The position numbers were made by a program, and so were the translations under genes. Under the pieces are notes generated by a model. That model was not told where the DNA came from, made no database searches, and saw nothing but the letters and a program-made list of their open reading frames with translations. DNA of 64,000 nt from Salinivirgaceae bacterium (GTDB lineage: Bacteria; Bacteroidota; Bacteroidia; Bacteroidales; SZUA-534), in contig JAFYYA010000058.1 in NCBI GenBank assembly GCA_017557785.1, positions 1-64,000 on the forward strand, written 5' to 3'. Below, piece after piece: positions 25,401 through 35,700 of the stretch. The number at the start of each line of letters is the position of its first letter. Position 1 is the first letter of the stretch.

Positions 25401-28019
25401 CTATTGGAACTTTTCGACGTTGGTCACAAAGGCATCTGTGAAACCTTTTGTCAGCACATCGTCGAGAGCCTGTTTGGCCGATGTCTTGCCGATGAATTCA
25501 CCCCAGATGTAGCGGTACAGACCGTCGCTGCCAAGGTGCTCTTCAACATCGTACAGTCCGCGGAAGCGCGATTTGGCGACAGGCTGCTTGGTGGCCATCA
25601 ACTGGATGGTGTAGGTGTTGTCGTCGGGGTCGGCCATTTTCGATTTGTAGAAACTGCTGCCCTTTTGTATCAACTGGTTATATTCGAGACTGCTGATAAT
25701 CCGTGCGTCAGGGAATCCGGCATCGACAATCTCACCCATCATTTGCAAAGCCTGTGCTTGATGTGAGAACAAGCCGACAGTGTACATATACTGGCCGTCG
25801 GCTTCAAAAACCCATACGTTGTTGATGGTCTTGAATTTCGAAGGTGCCAGCGGTTTGGCCGATTCGGTTATCCAGATGGTATAGGTGAGAAGTTTGCGAT
25901 ATTTGAGCTCGTCGGGAACGTAGATTCCTTCAACGGTGATATTGGCGTTGGTAGGGTTGAGCACGTTCATATCAACTCGGCGGTTGAGAGCGCGGCCTTC
26001 AGGATTGTCGCTGCCGTCGGCGTTCTGGTTGATGGCAATGAAGTTGGTTTTGCCCAAGCCTTTAGCCACAAGGCGGCTTTCTGATATTCCTTTCTTTGCC
26101 AGATAGTTGACCACTTCGCGTGCGCGCATTATCGACAGGCGCTGGTTGTATTCGTCGGTGCCAAGGTCGTCGGTGTTGCCAGTCACTTCGAGTTTAAGGT
26201 CGGGATTGGCTTGCATAAGAGTTGCAATGCGCTCGACTTCGATTTGCGCGTCGCGGTTCAGTCTGGCGCTGTTGTCATCGAACAAGATGCTCTTGATAGA
26301 GTAGTACTCGCCTGTGCTGACAGCAATTGGCACCATTGTAATAGCGGCTTGCACTTCGGGGTTGAGTTCGTATTCCGAGATGTAGATGTAGGCATCAGCC
26401 GGTTCGTAGCCATCGCCGTAGGCTGTGATTTTGTAGCTGCCCGGCTTGATGACAGTGGCAAACTGTCCGGTGGCTGCATTGGGGCTTAGGGCCGCAATAA
26501 CCTGTCCATTGGCGTCAGCCACATGAAGGTAGAACGAACTGTTGATTTCCTTGTTGTCCTGCAGAGCCAGTTTACCAGTCAGATGATACTCACTTGGGTA
26601 GGTTGGAGTGTAGGTCTCGACAACCGGCTCAGGTTCCGGTGTGTAGGTTTCGGTTGGGGTTTCAGGCTCGGCCGGGGTGTAAGTCTCGGCAATCACAGGT
26701 GCCGGCTCGTTGTAGGTAGGCTGTACAGGTGGTGAAATCCTGCGCATCTCTTTCGTTCCGCCGTCTTCTGGTACACGGTCCATATAGCCCACTGTTCCAT
26801 CGCCCACTGGGTTGAAGAACACATCGTCGAACTGTGTGCTGATGGGGTAGCCAAGGTTCTGCGGGTCCGACCAATTGCCATTGTTGTCTACCACGCTCTT
26901 GAAGATATCGAAGCCGCCCATTGTTGAGTGTGCTTCTGATGCGAAGAAGAGTGTCACATCGTCGTCGGCCAGGAAGGCTGCTTCTTCGTCGAACGGCGAG
27001 TTGATGATGTACGACAGTGCCACTGGTGTGCCCCAGTTGCCGTTTTTATCGATGAGCGAGCGGTAGATGTCCTTGCCGCCCTGTCCGCCCGGACGGTCAC
27101 TGACAAAGAATAGTGTGCGGCCGTCTTTCGACAGGCTTCCGTGAGTCTCGTTGTACTTCGAGTCGATATTCTTCGGGAATTTCTTGATTTCAGACCATTT
27201 GTTATTCTCAATCTGCGAGTAATAAAGGTTGCCGTTGCCAAAGTCGTCACGGTAGAGAATCATCATGTCGCCATGGTATGAGAGCGAAGCGGTTGAGAAG
27301 TTGCCGTCCGATGCAATGTCGTAGGTGATGTCGAGTGGCTTCGACCATGTGCCGTCATCGCCTTTGGTTGAGTAAAAAATCAGTTCAAAGTAGTCGTCAA
27401 CACCGGTGTAGGGATCGCGCACCTTTTGGTACGATGTGAACACAACCGACTTCTCGTCGCCCGAAACGGCAGGGAAATAACATTCAGCGTCGATGGCGAA
27501 ATCGGGCTTGGTAATATCAACAGCAACGGGGTTTTTCATCATCTTTTCGGCGTTGGTGCACGATTCAATCTGCAACGCTATGAAATCCTGATAGTAAAGG
27601 TCTGATGCGTTGAGCCGTGCGCGGAACTCACGATAGGCGTCGATGGCTTTGGTGTATTGCCCTGTCAGACGGTATGCCTTACCCAGATAGAACCAGGCTT
27701 CTTCCGGTGCAGCCTGCTCTTTGTAGTTGCCTTCCTTGTAGGTGGCGCTGGTGTTGGTTGTCGCTTTCTCAAGATAGGGAATTGCGTTCTCAATCTGGTT
27801 GCCAAGGTTCATATAGCACATGCCCATGCTGAAGGCCACGTTTGAGTTGAGTTGGTTGTGACTTTCAATGAGCGCGTATTTTTTCAGCGCTTCGTTGTAC
27901 TCTTCATACAACATGTGCTCTTGTGCGGCTTGAAACCAGTTTTTGAAATTCTTGTCTTGCGATTGAACCGTTGAAAACACTAGGCAAAGCAGAAGTGCCG
28001 GAAAAAGTTTTTTCTTCAT
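25401..28019 (-). CDS. porE: PorE-like T9SS protein: TPR, WD40-like propeller, OmpA domain, C-terminal SPOR-like repeats
   Basis: An 872-aa exported protein (MKKKLFPALLLCLVFSTVQSQ). Domains in order: TPR region (about 30-165), PD40/WD40-like propeller (about 185-425, e.g. GSLSKDGRTLFFVSDRPGGQGGKDIY), a Pro/Glu/Thr-rich linker, a carboxypeptidase-regulatory-like domain (about 480-555), an OmpA peptidoglycan-binding domain (about 570-685, VTGNTDDLGTDEYNQRLS, RRVD), then about 185 residues with two SPOR-like repeats (MYTVGLFSHQAQALQMM; YTIQLMATKQPVAKSRF). TPR-WD40-CRD-OmpA is the PorE layout, a periplasmic T9SS component tied to peptidoglycan; the SPOR-like tail is an addition. Next to the T9SS cargo gene this fits well. 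Paralogues with the same layout exist, so the symbol is provisional. Confidence 0.75.
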   Translation of the reverse strand: MKKKLFPALLLCLVFSTVQSQDKNFKNWFQAAQEHMLYEEYNEALKKYALIESHNQLNSNVAFSMGMCYMNLGNQIENAIPYLEKATTNTSATYKEGNYKEQAAPEEAWFYLGKAYRLTGQYTKAIDAYREFRARLNASDLYYQDFIALQIESCTNAEKMMKNPVAVDITKPDFAIDAECYFPAVSGDEKSVVFTSYQKVRDPYTGVDDYFELIFYSTKGDDGTWSKPLDITYDIASDGNFSTASLSYHGDMMILYRDDFGNGNLYYSQIENNKWSEIKKFPKNIDSKYNETHGSLSKDGRTLFFVSDRPGGQGGKDIYRSLIDKNGNWGTPVALSYIINSPFDEEAAFLADDDVTLFFASEAHSTMGGFDIFKSVVDNNGNWSDPQNLGYPISTQFDDVFFNPVGDGTVGYMDRVPEDGGTKEMRRISPPVQPTYNEPAPVIAETYTPAEPETPTETYTPEPEPVVETYTPTYPSEYHLTGKLALQDNKEINSSFYLHVADANGQVIAALSPNAATGQFATVIKPGSYKITAYGDGYEPADAYIYISEYELNPEVQAAITMVPIAVSTGEYYSIKSILFDDNSARLNRDAQIEVERIATLMQANPDLKLEVTGNTDDLGTDEYNQRLSIMRAREVVNYLAKKGISESRLVAKGLGKTNFIAINQNADGSDNPEGRALNRRVDMNVLNPTNANITVEGIYVPDELKYRKLLTYTIWITESAKPLAPSKFKTINNVWVFEADGQYMYTVGLFSHQAQALQMMGEIVDAGFPDARIISSLEYNQLIQKGSSFYKSKMADPDDNTYTIQLMATKQPVAKSRFRGLYDVEEHLGSDGLYRYIWGEFIGKTSAKQALDDVLTKGFTDAFVTNVEKFQ

Positions 28020-28143
28020 ATCATGTTAATTTTGTGACGAAAAACCCATAATTATCAAGCGAAAGTACAAAAATATTTCACCGTGATATGCCCCTAAACA
28101 ACTAACAATTAACATAGGGCGGTTAACAATCGATGGGACGATT

Positions 28144-29631
28144 TCAGGCGTTCCCCACTTTCTTGGCCAAATATTCCTGACCAACAAACTCAGCGCAAGT
28201 AATTATGGCTGTGAGCGTTACACCCAAAGCGCCGTGAACGTTCAGGTTTTGGCCTGTAAGGTAGAGATTGCCCAGTTTGGTGCGCGTTGAGACGAAACCC
28301 ACCTGCGGGCATTTGTAGTCTTTGATGATGCCGTAGGCCGATCCTTCGGGCGTGGCCGTGTAGTCGCGGTAACTCAAAGGTGTTGTGGTATAGATGGCGT
28401 CAACATACGGCTCAAGGTCGATGCCGTGCTGGCGGATGAAATCGAAAATATGCCGCGTCTTGGCTTCCTTGAACAGGCGGTAGCGCTCGCCGCGGTGCTC
28501 GGGCTTGCTGTCGGCCCATTCGGCCACTTCTTCGAAATACATCGGCGTCAGGATGGTAACCACTTCGGCCCACTCGCTGTCGACGGTGTGCGCCTGCATC
28601 GAAATCATACAGTTGGTGGTGTGGCCGGGGTAGTTCTGGCGGTCGTACCAAACGCTGTTGTAGCCGTGCAGATAAACGTTGAAGTTGTTGTATTTCAGAC
28701 TTTTCGGCTTCATAATCAGGTAAACCGAGAAGATGCCGTAAGTGTTTGGCAGCGAATTGATGCGTGTGATGTAGGCGTTTTTGATGAGCCGGCACTTGTC
28801 GGTTATCTCAAGCGTGCGCTGCGGATGCACATTCGAGATGATGTTGCGCGCACTGATAAACTCTTCGCCATTCACCATCACACCTTTAGCCCCTGTTTCG
28901 TCGGCCACAATGCGCGTCACTTCGGCGTTGTTGAGCACCGTGCCACCGTTGGCGCGAATCACCTTTATCAACTCTTCGCTCACCTGGATGGTGCCGTCGA
29001 CAAAGCGGTAGGCGCTCTCGATGTACGAGTTGTTAATCATTGCGTGACCGTAGAAAGTCGACATGTCGCGGATGCCGCCGTAGAGCAGTGCCGAACCGGC
29101 CACTATATCCTGAAGGTCGGGGTTCCCAATGGTGTCGCTGATGAGCCGTGCGGCCGATGTGCAGAAATAACGCATTCCTTCGGTGGCAATCACGCCGTTG
29201 CGCAAGTTCTCAATACTGATAAGGTTGCCCACTTCCTTGAGTTGATCAACATAGCGCCGCAGATTATCGCGTTCGGCGGGAAACTGTTGCGCAAGCGTAT
29301 CAATAAACCGCTCGTGCCCCATTGCAAAATTATAAACCTTGCCGTGGTAGTGAATCTGGTCGAAAGCGTCTTCGTTGAGTTTGCGCAACTTGAGTTTGTC
29401 CATTATGCCCAAGTAGCGGAAATACTGATTCATAATCTGGCCGTTGTCGAGACTGCCCACATAGTGGATGCCCGTGTCGAGCAGATGGTTGCCGCGCCGG
29501 TATGTTTGGAAACAGCCGCCGAAGTTGGTGTTCTTCTCGAGCACGCACACGTTGTAGCCTTCCTTGCTCAGAATGGCGCCGCATTCAAGCCCGCCCAGTC
29601 CGCTGCCGATTATGATGATATCGTATTCCAT
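28144..29631 (-). CDS. FAD-dependent phytoene-desaturase/retinol-saturase-like oxidoreductase
   Basis: A 495-aa flavoprotein. The N terminus has the dinucleotide-binding motif IIIIGSGLGGLECGAILSKEG with the acidic residue of the second strand (VLEKNTNFGG), then GGCFQTYRRGNHLLDTGIHYVG. The C terminus has NLYLTGQNLNVHGALGVTLTA, the FAD-closing motif. This is the carotenoid desaturase/isomerase and all-trans-retinol 13,14-reductase superfamily, acting on conjugated polyenes or related lipids. It follows the giant T9SS gene, with a terminator between, and precedes the PorE-like gene. No carotenoid synthesis gene is nearby; a link with the lipid-export module beyond the giant gene is possible but unproven. 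Confidence 0.75.
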   Translation of the reverse strand: MEYDIIIIGSGLGGLECGAILSKEGYNVCVLEKNTNFGGCFQTYRRGNHLLDTGIHYVGSLDNGQIMNQYFRYLGIMDKLKLRKLNEDAFDQIHYHGKVYNFAMGHERFIDTLAQQFPAERDNLRRYVDQLKEVGNLISIENLRNGVIATEGMRYFCTSAARLISDTIGNPDLQDIVAGSALLYGGIRDMSTFYGHAMINNSYIESAYRFVDGTIQVSEELIKVIRANGGTVLNNAEVTRIVADETGAKGVMVNGEEFISARNIISNVHPQRTLEITDKCRLIKNAYITRINSLPNTYGIFSVYLIMKPKSLKYNNFNVYLHGYNSVWYDRQNYPGHTTNCMISMQAHTVDSEWAEVVTILTPMYFEEVAEWADSKPEHRGERYRLFKEAKTRHIFDFIRQHGIDLEPYVDAIYTTTPLSYRDYTATPEGSAYGIIKDYKCPQVGFVSTRTKLGNLYLTGQNLNVHGALGVTLTAIITCAEFVGQEYLAKKVGNA

Positions 29632-29708
29632 ACGTCAGAATTTCGCGGCCAAAGATAGGCAGACATTTAAGAATTTCTTGAAGTTTGCGAAAAAAACAGC
29701 ATTCCATC

Positions 29709-29747
29709 AAAAAACGAAGCCGGACCATAAAGCCCGGCTTTCGTTTT
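29709..29747 (-). terminator. Terminator of the giant T9SS cargo gene
   Basis: AAAACGAAGCCGG at 29711-29723 pairs with CCGGCTTTCGTTTT at 29734-29747 (one bulge). On the minus strand the hairpin is followed by six T. The 3' arm overlaps the last two bases of the stop codon. Confidence 0.85.
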
Positions 29748-32700
29748 AGTATTTGACAACCTTCTGCTGCAGAATTTGGCTACTGGTTCTGAAGCGTAGG
29801 ATGTAGATTCCGTCAGGAAGGTCGCTGATGTCGATGGTGGCATCGTAGTCATCGACGTTGACAATCCGAATCACACGTCCGGCTTGCGAGAGCAGTTCGA
29901 TAATGCCACCGGCCATCGAGCCTGATGCGCTGATGCGGAACAATCCGTTAGTCGGGTTGGGCGCAACGGTCAGATTGTCAATCTCGTTGCTGCTGTAGTA
30001 GATGGCGATAACCTTGTCGGCATAAGAGCGTGTGCCATCATAATCAACTTGCGACAAGCGGTAGTAGGCATAGCCGCTAACGGGTTCGCCGTCGGTGAAC
30101 TGATAGTTGAGCGGCTGGTCAGAGTTGCCTGCACCCTGAATAAAGCCGATGGTTACAAAGTTGACGCCGTCGGTTGAGCGCTCAATCTCGAAGTAGTCGT
30201 TGTTGCTTTCCGATTGAGTTGTCCACTCAAGTTCAATACTATTGTCTGTCTGACGGCCCGTAAAGTCCACGAGTTCAATTGGCAGCGGATTATCTTCTAC
30301 TTCAGTCGAACCGAATGTGAATGGGCTGAACGATGTTACAGCCGTTGTTGTCTGAATATAACCTTTATCAGGACTGCCATGTGCATCGGAAGCCAGCATT
30401 TCCCACTGGCTGCCGTTCCAGTGAGCAATGGTCAGGCTTTCGAGTTTTGTGATCTCGCTTATCGAGCCATCGTCCCAGTAGAGCGTTACTTTGGCGCTGG
30501 AACCATTACTGCCAGTTATTTGCCAGTTGTCCATCTTGCTCACGCGCACCATTCTTGCATCCATTGGGTCTGGCGTGGTGGGTGCGGCATTGGGGTCTTT
30601 GGGCACATAGGTGTAACCTGCCGTAAACTTGGTTGATGCATTGGCAACACCAGGTTCAATGCCCACCATTGCGCGGCGGCCATTGTTGCCTATCGGGAAC
30701 ACTATTGGCTCTGTGCCGATTTTTGTCATTGTACCATCAACGTATGCGGTTGTGTTGTCATTGTCAAATGACGTGGTTGCATTAGAGCCCAGTGTAAGCA
30801 TATTGCCGTCCATATTAAGCACACCGCCATATATTGCGAACTCACCATCGACTTTCAATTCGGTATTTACTGTCACAGTGTCCGATGTCTTGTTGATTTT
30901 CAAGTTTGCCAGATTGTAGGTTCCACCAACCAGTTTAGTATTAGAACTGCCAGCCATTTCAAGAGTTGAGCCTTCGCTGCCAATCAATGTGCCGGCATTT
31001 TCTACATCGCCATTTACCGTAACGTATCCGTTGTTGTTGATGGTGAGTGTGTTACCCGATTCGGCACTGATTGTGTTGAAGGTTGTGCTACCGCTTATTT
31101 CTGCGTTGTTTTTGAATGCTACGGTAGAAGAGTTGCCTACAAAGCCTTCGTCGCCGACATCGTTCTGCCAATTGCCATACACATCAAGCGTTTTATCATC
31201 ATTAATAGTAAGCACGCCCGACTCAATCTTCACCGATTTCGCCTCGGCAGATGCCCATATTTCCGGTTCGTTGTTTTCCGAATGGCGGATAATTGCGTCG
31301 TGCTCGCTTGTTGGAATGGCACCGCTGAACCAGTTGTCTGCGTCCCCCCATTCTGGTGAAGCCGCGCCAGACCAAACATAGCCGTCAGCCATTGTCTCGT
31401 TGAAAGGAATATCGACAGAGCAGTATTCATTGTTAATTGTGATTGTGCCTGCAATGTCGCCAGTAGCAGTAACTTTTATTCCGTCCGAAACATTTCCCGA
31501 CTCATTGGTACCGCCAGGGGTGTAGTTGACTCTGTATGTGGTAAGCGGGGCACCCACAACGTCATTGAGAGTGACTTCCGATTCCACACCAGCGTAAAGT
31601 ATCGGCCAGTTGAGTGTGACGTTTGGTGTTTCGTTCACAACAAGCGTAACGAATGAAGTGTCGGTACTACTTGGCGGTGTAACCTCTGGTATGAGCACCG
31701 AACAGCCCGGATTTGTGGCTACGGCGTAAAATTCAATATTGCCTACTGCTGTTATTGTAGGTGTTGTGAAATGCCGGTTTTCACCATCGTGGCCCGAGAA
31801 GGTATTGAGAGCTGTTTTGTTACCTCTTCTATACAATTTGTATGTAACATTCGACTCGGTTGGGCCGAGAGTTACTGTTGTAGCAGTACCCGAGCAGATG
31901 GGGTCAATAGGAAGTATCTCTGCCGAATTTGGTTTTGCAAAGACGGTAATGGTTTTTTGATACTCTCCCGTTGGTGGCCGCCGTCCCGTTCCGTTTCTCT
32001 CCTCAACCTTAACTATATGGTCACCAGCCGAATACTCGGACCAGTCTATTTCTAACGAATAATCTGTTCCTTTTTGTTGACCATCTACAGTCCATGTGTA
32101 ATGGTGTCCGCCATTGTTTGCCGTTGTGTATGTTTTCGATTCGTCTTCACAAACGTAAGGTTCGTAAATAAATGACGGTTGTGGCGTTCTGCTGACAGTT
32201 ATGGCAAGTGTATTTGAAATAGCGCAGCCTGTTGCAGTTGTTGTTTCGGTTACAACCAGATAGTATGTTTTGGCCGCATTATTATTACTGTCATAAGTTA
32301 CGGAAATCGGATTAGCAGAAGGATTATCTATGGTAGGACCATCACCTTCCCAACGCCACATAAATGAACTTTCATTATTATGACTTTCGACTTCATATGT
32401 TCGCGTCTCTCCTGTTCCGGCAACGTCCACACCGCCTCCGTCAGTGAATGTTGGCGTATAGGTTGTCAGCACTTCAATTTGGCCTTTGCTGGGCCTTACG
32501 GTACCTATTCCCGAAGCATCACTGACAGATTCCAGCACAACATCATACGTTCCGGTCGTGCTACCCAATTGCGAACTGTTGAGCACAATTTGATATGGCG
32601 ATGTGCCGATGTTTGGCTGTGTGCGGCTTGAGCCGTTCACAGAGTAAGTCAACGTGAATGGTGCCGAGCCACTCAATGACACATCTATTGTGGCCGTACT

Positions 32701-35700
32701 CACGCCATCGTTGCAAATCTGTTGCAAGTTGGTTGTTGTTATGGCAGCAATTACACCCGCAAAACCGAAAGTGAAAATGTAATTGTCTTCTTCAACGGTG
32801 GCATTGGTTGTCAGCATACCAGATGTGACGTTTCCGCTTGCGGTGGCTTCGCGCACATTCCACATCGATGATCCATCGTACTCAACTATTTTCAGTCGTT
32901 GCTGAATCAGCGGGTAGGTGTTGAACATATCGCATGACTGGTCGTCCCAACGCAGGCCTACTTTTGCCTTACCGCCAGTGGGGCGAGTCACTACCCAGTA
33001 TTCGTTTTCGCTTATATTTTTGATAGTCAGAGAGTCAAAGCCCGCAGTTGAATTGATGGCCACCTTCGGATTATTATTGAAATACTGTGCCGTCCAATTG
33101 TCCGTAGTGTTCACATTTGTAAGTTTGACATTACCGTAACGGTCGCCATTGCCGACGGGGAAGTTGAAACTGCCACCCGAACTGATTTTTTTGGTCAACG
33201 GACCATCGACAAACGAATTCGCACCACCACCCGAAACCACATTCTGATTGGTGTTTGTCAGATAGATGAGTGCGTCGCTGTTGGTCAGGAAATTGCCGTT
33301 GGTCAGTGTCAGATTGTTGGCAACGACAACATTTTTATTTGCTGTGCCGCCGTTGGTTACGTCAACACCCTGAGCGTTGTCAATCTGCACGTTATAGAAG
33401 TTTGCATCTACATTGATGTCAATCTTCTGCATTCGAGTGCCAACAAAAATCACATTACTTGTTCCACAAATGTAACCGCAATTCTCACTATTCAAATCAA
33501 TGAAATCACCGCCAAGGTAGAAGTCGCGGTTATAAGTTGAGTTGTTAAGCTTGTTCCCGTTTTCGATGGTGATGTTGCCCCTGACATATAAAGCGCTTGC
33601 GGTTATGTTTTTTGTTCCGCCACCGCTCAAGCGGATATTTGGGAACGGATTGTCATAGTTACCTGGTTTAGCAGGCAGTACGGCACTGTTGCTGCCGTTG
33701 AATTCGATTGTACTGGTGGCAGTGCTGAAGAAATCGTCGTACTTGCCGGCCGGCACCATGAACGAATAAACGCCGCCACCACTGATTTCACCAAGTTTCA
33801 ATGTTCCTCCACCCATCACAATTCCAAAGTTATGTCCAATGGTTGAACCAGCGTCAAGCGTTGCGCCTGTCTGGATGTCGACGCTATAAGCGCATTGTGG
33901 TTCGTTACCATCGATTGTGATTGTGTGGCCGCTGCAAATAGTAAGTGGGTTGCCGCTAGGCGGTAGTGTTGCTGTAACATCTTGTCCGTTTTCGTAGTAA
34001 AACCACGATGAAGCATCTACCCAACGACCGTTTTCTACACGGCTGAAGTATGGCGGCAGTTGCGAGTAGGCTGGGAATCCAGCCGTAAATTCACCGTCAA
34101 CCACATCTATTCCGGCAATCACAAATTTGTTTTCATCGGCATCAACCGAGCCTTCCGTACTATAGTGTTCCCATACTGCGTCATAATAACGCTGGGGAAC
34201 CATACCTGTTTCCGCATCGCCAGCACCCAAAGTGAGCAGGTCGTCGGTATAGTAATATTCGTGCGTCACAGCGTAGTCCGACAACCCTTCTGAACTTGCC
34301 GCCCAATAATAGCTCAAGTATGTGGTTGGCATTTGCGTCCGGTTGGCGTGAAGGTTGTTCATCAGTCTGATGTTGATGTAGCCGTCGGCACTTGTTACAG
34401 CCGATGTGAAGTTGTATTTGACTGGTGTGTACTGTCCAGGTATACCAATGCGGTACAGGAATTCGCCGCTGAATCCGTTGGCGAAATACTTACGCACACC
34501 AGCATCACCAATTGCACCGTTCAGGATTATCATTCCTGTGCTAGCCTCGGCAAATGATGCGTCGGTCATAAGGCTGAGCCGATAATCGTTGGCATAGATG
34601 TCGTCGTTAAGTGTAATGAGTCCTGTCACCGAAATGGGGTTTTCCATGTCGGTTTGGTTATCGATAATCAGATTGCCATAAGTGCCCGATTTGCCCGACG
34701 ATGACATCATCTTGTGTATCCCGTCGCCAACGAAAAACAATCCACCGCCAGCCTCGCTACTGATGTGGCGACTATCGTTAAGCACGCTCGCATAGGCGTT
34801 GATGTGGTTGCCAGCATCGTCGAACGCTCCACGGCTGATAGTCAGCAGACCATTGCAATTAGCGGTGATGTTGCTGAGTTGCACCGTTGTCGGATTGCTG
34901 ATGGTGAGTTTGGTAAAATTGATGTCGTTGCCATTGCCTGTGATTTTCTGTACAGCAGTGCCATCGAACGTGACGAGTTGCTCCTCTGTGCCAGCCGCAA
35001 ACCCTGCGTTGGTGCGGCATTCAAGGTCGCCAGCAATGTTGGCATTGTAACCGTTGGCGTCAAAAACCGAACCGTTGTTTATTTTGAGTGAGCCATTGAT
35101 GTCAACGTGGTTTGTAACCAGCTTCAAAGTCTGCGGGGACGCGTCGGTGCCAACCTCCACATTACCCAATTCTGCCGATGCGCTCATGTAGAATGTCTGA
35201 TTAGAAGCGGTGGTGGTGTTGCCGATTGCCAAAACACCGCCCGTTGCACTTGATGTTGCCGGTGCAAGAAGAATGTCTGCCTGATTAGCATCGTTCAGCG
35301 AGCCACCTGCAATGGTGAGCGTTCCGCCGCTCATTGTGAAACTTCCTTCATTGCAAATGTCGATGACAGCGCGGTGCATCGATGCGTTCTGGTCACGGTT
35401 TTTACCAAATATTATCACATCACCGCCCGACTGCGAGTAGTGCAGATTGACGGGTGTCATTGTGTATGGTCTGCGGATTTGTCCGCCAACAGAAAGCAAA
35501 CCGCCTTGAACATCAATCTGCGCTTGCGCCGATGAATATTCAATATCATTGCCGTAATTACCGTTGCCAATGAGCATAGAGCCTCCTAAAACTTCAATTT
35601 TTCCGTGCAGCACCACGTTGTACTGTTGATTATTAGTGTTGCATACACGGAATATTCCTGATTTAGTTGACAGACATGCGCTTGACCTGATTTCAAAATT

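Noticed and set aside
28426-29658. 410-codon open frame antisense to the FAD oxidoreductase gene
   Set aside because: Full overlap with a gene whose FAD motifs are intact at both ends; no independent evidence.
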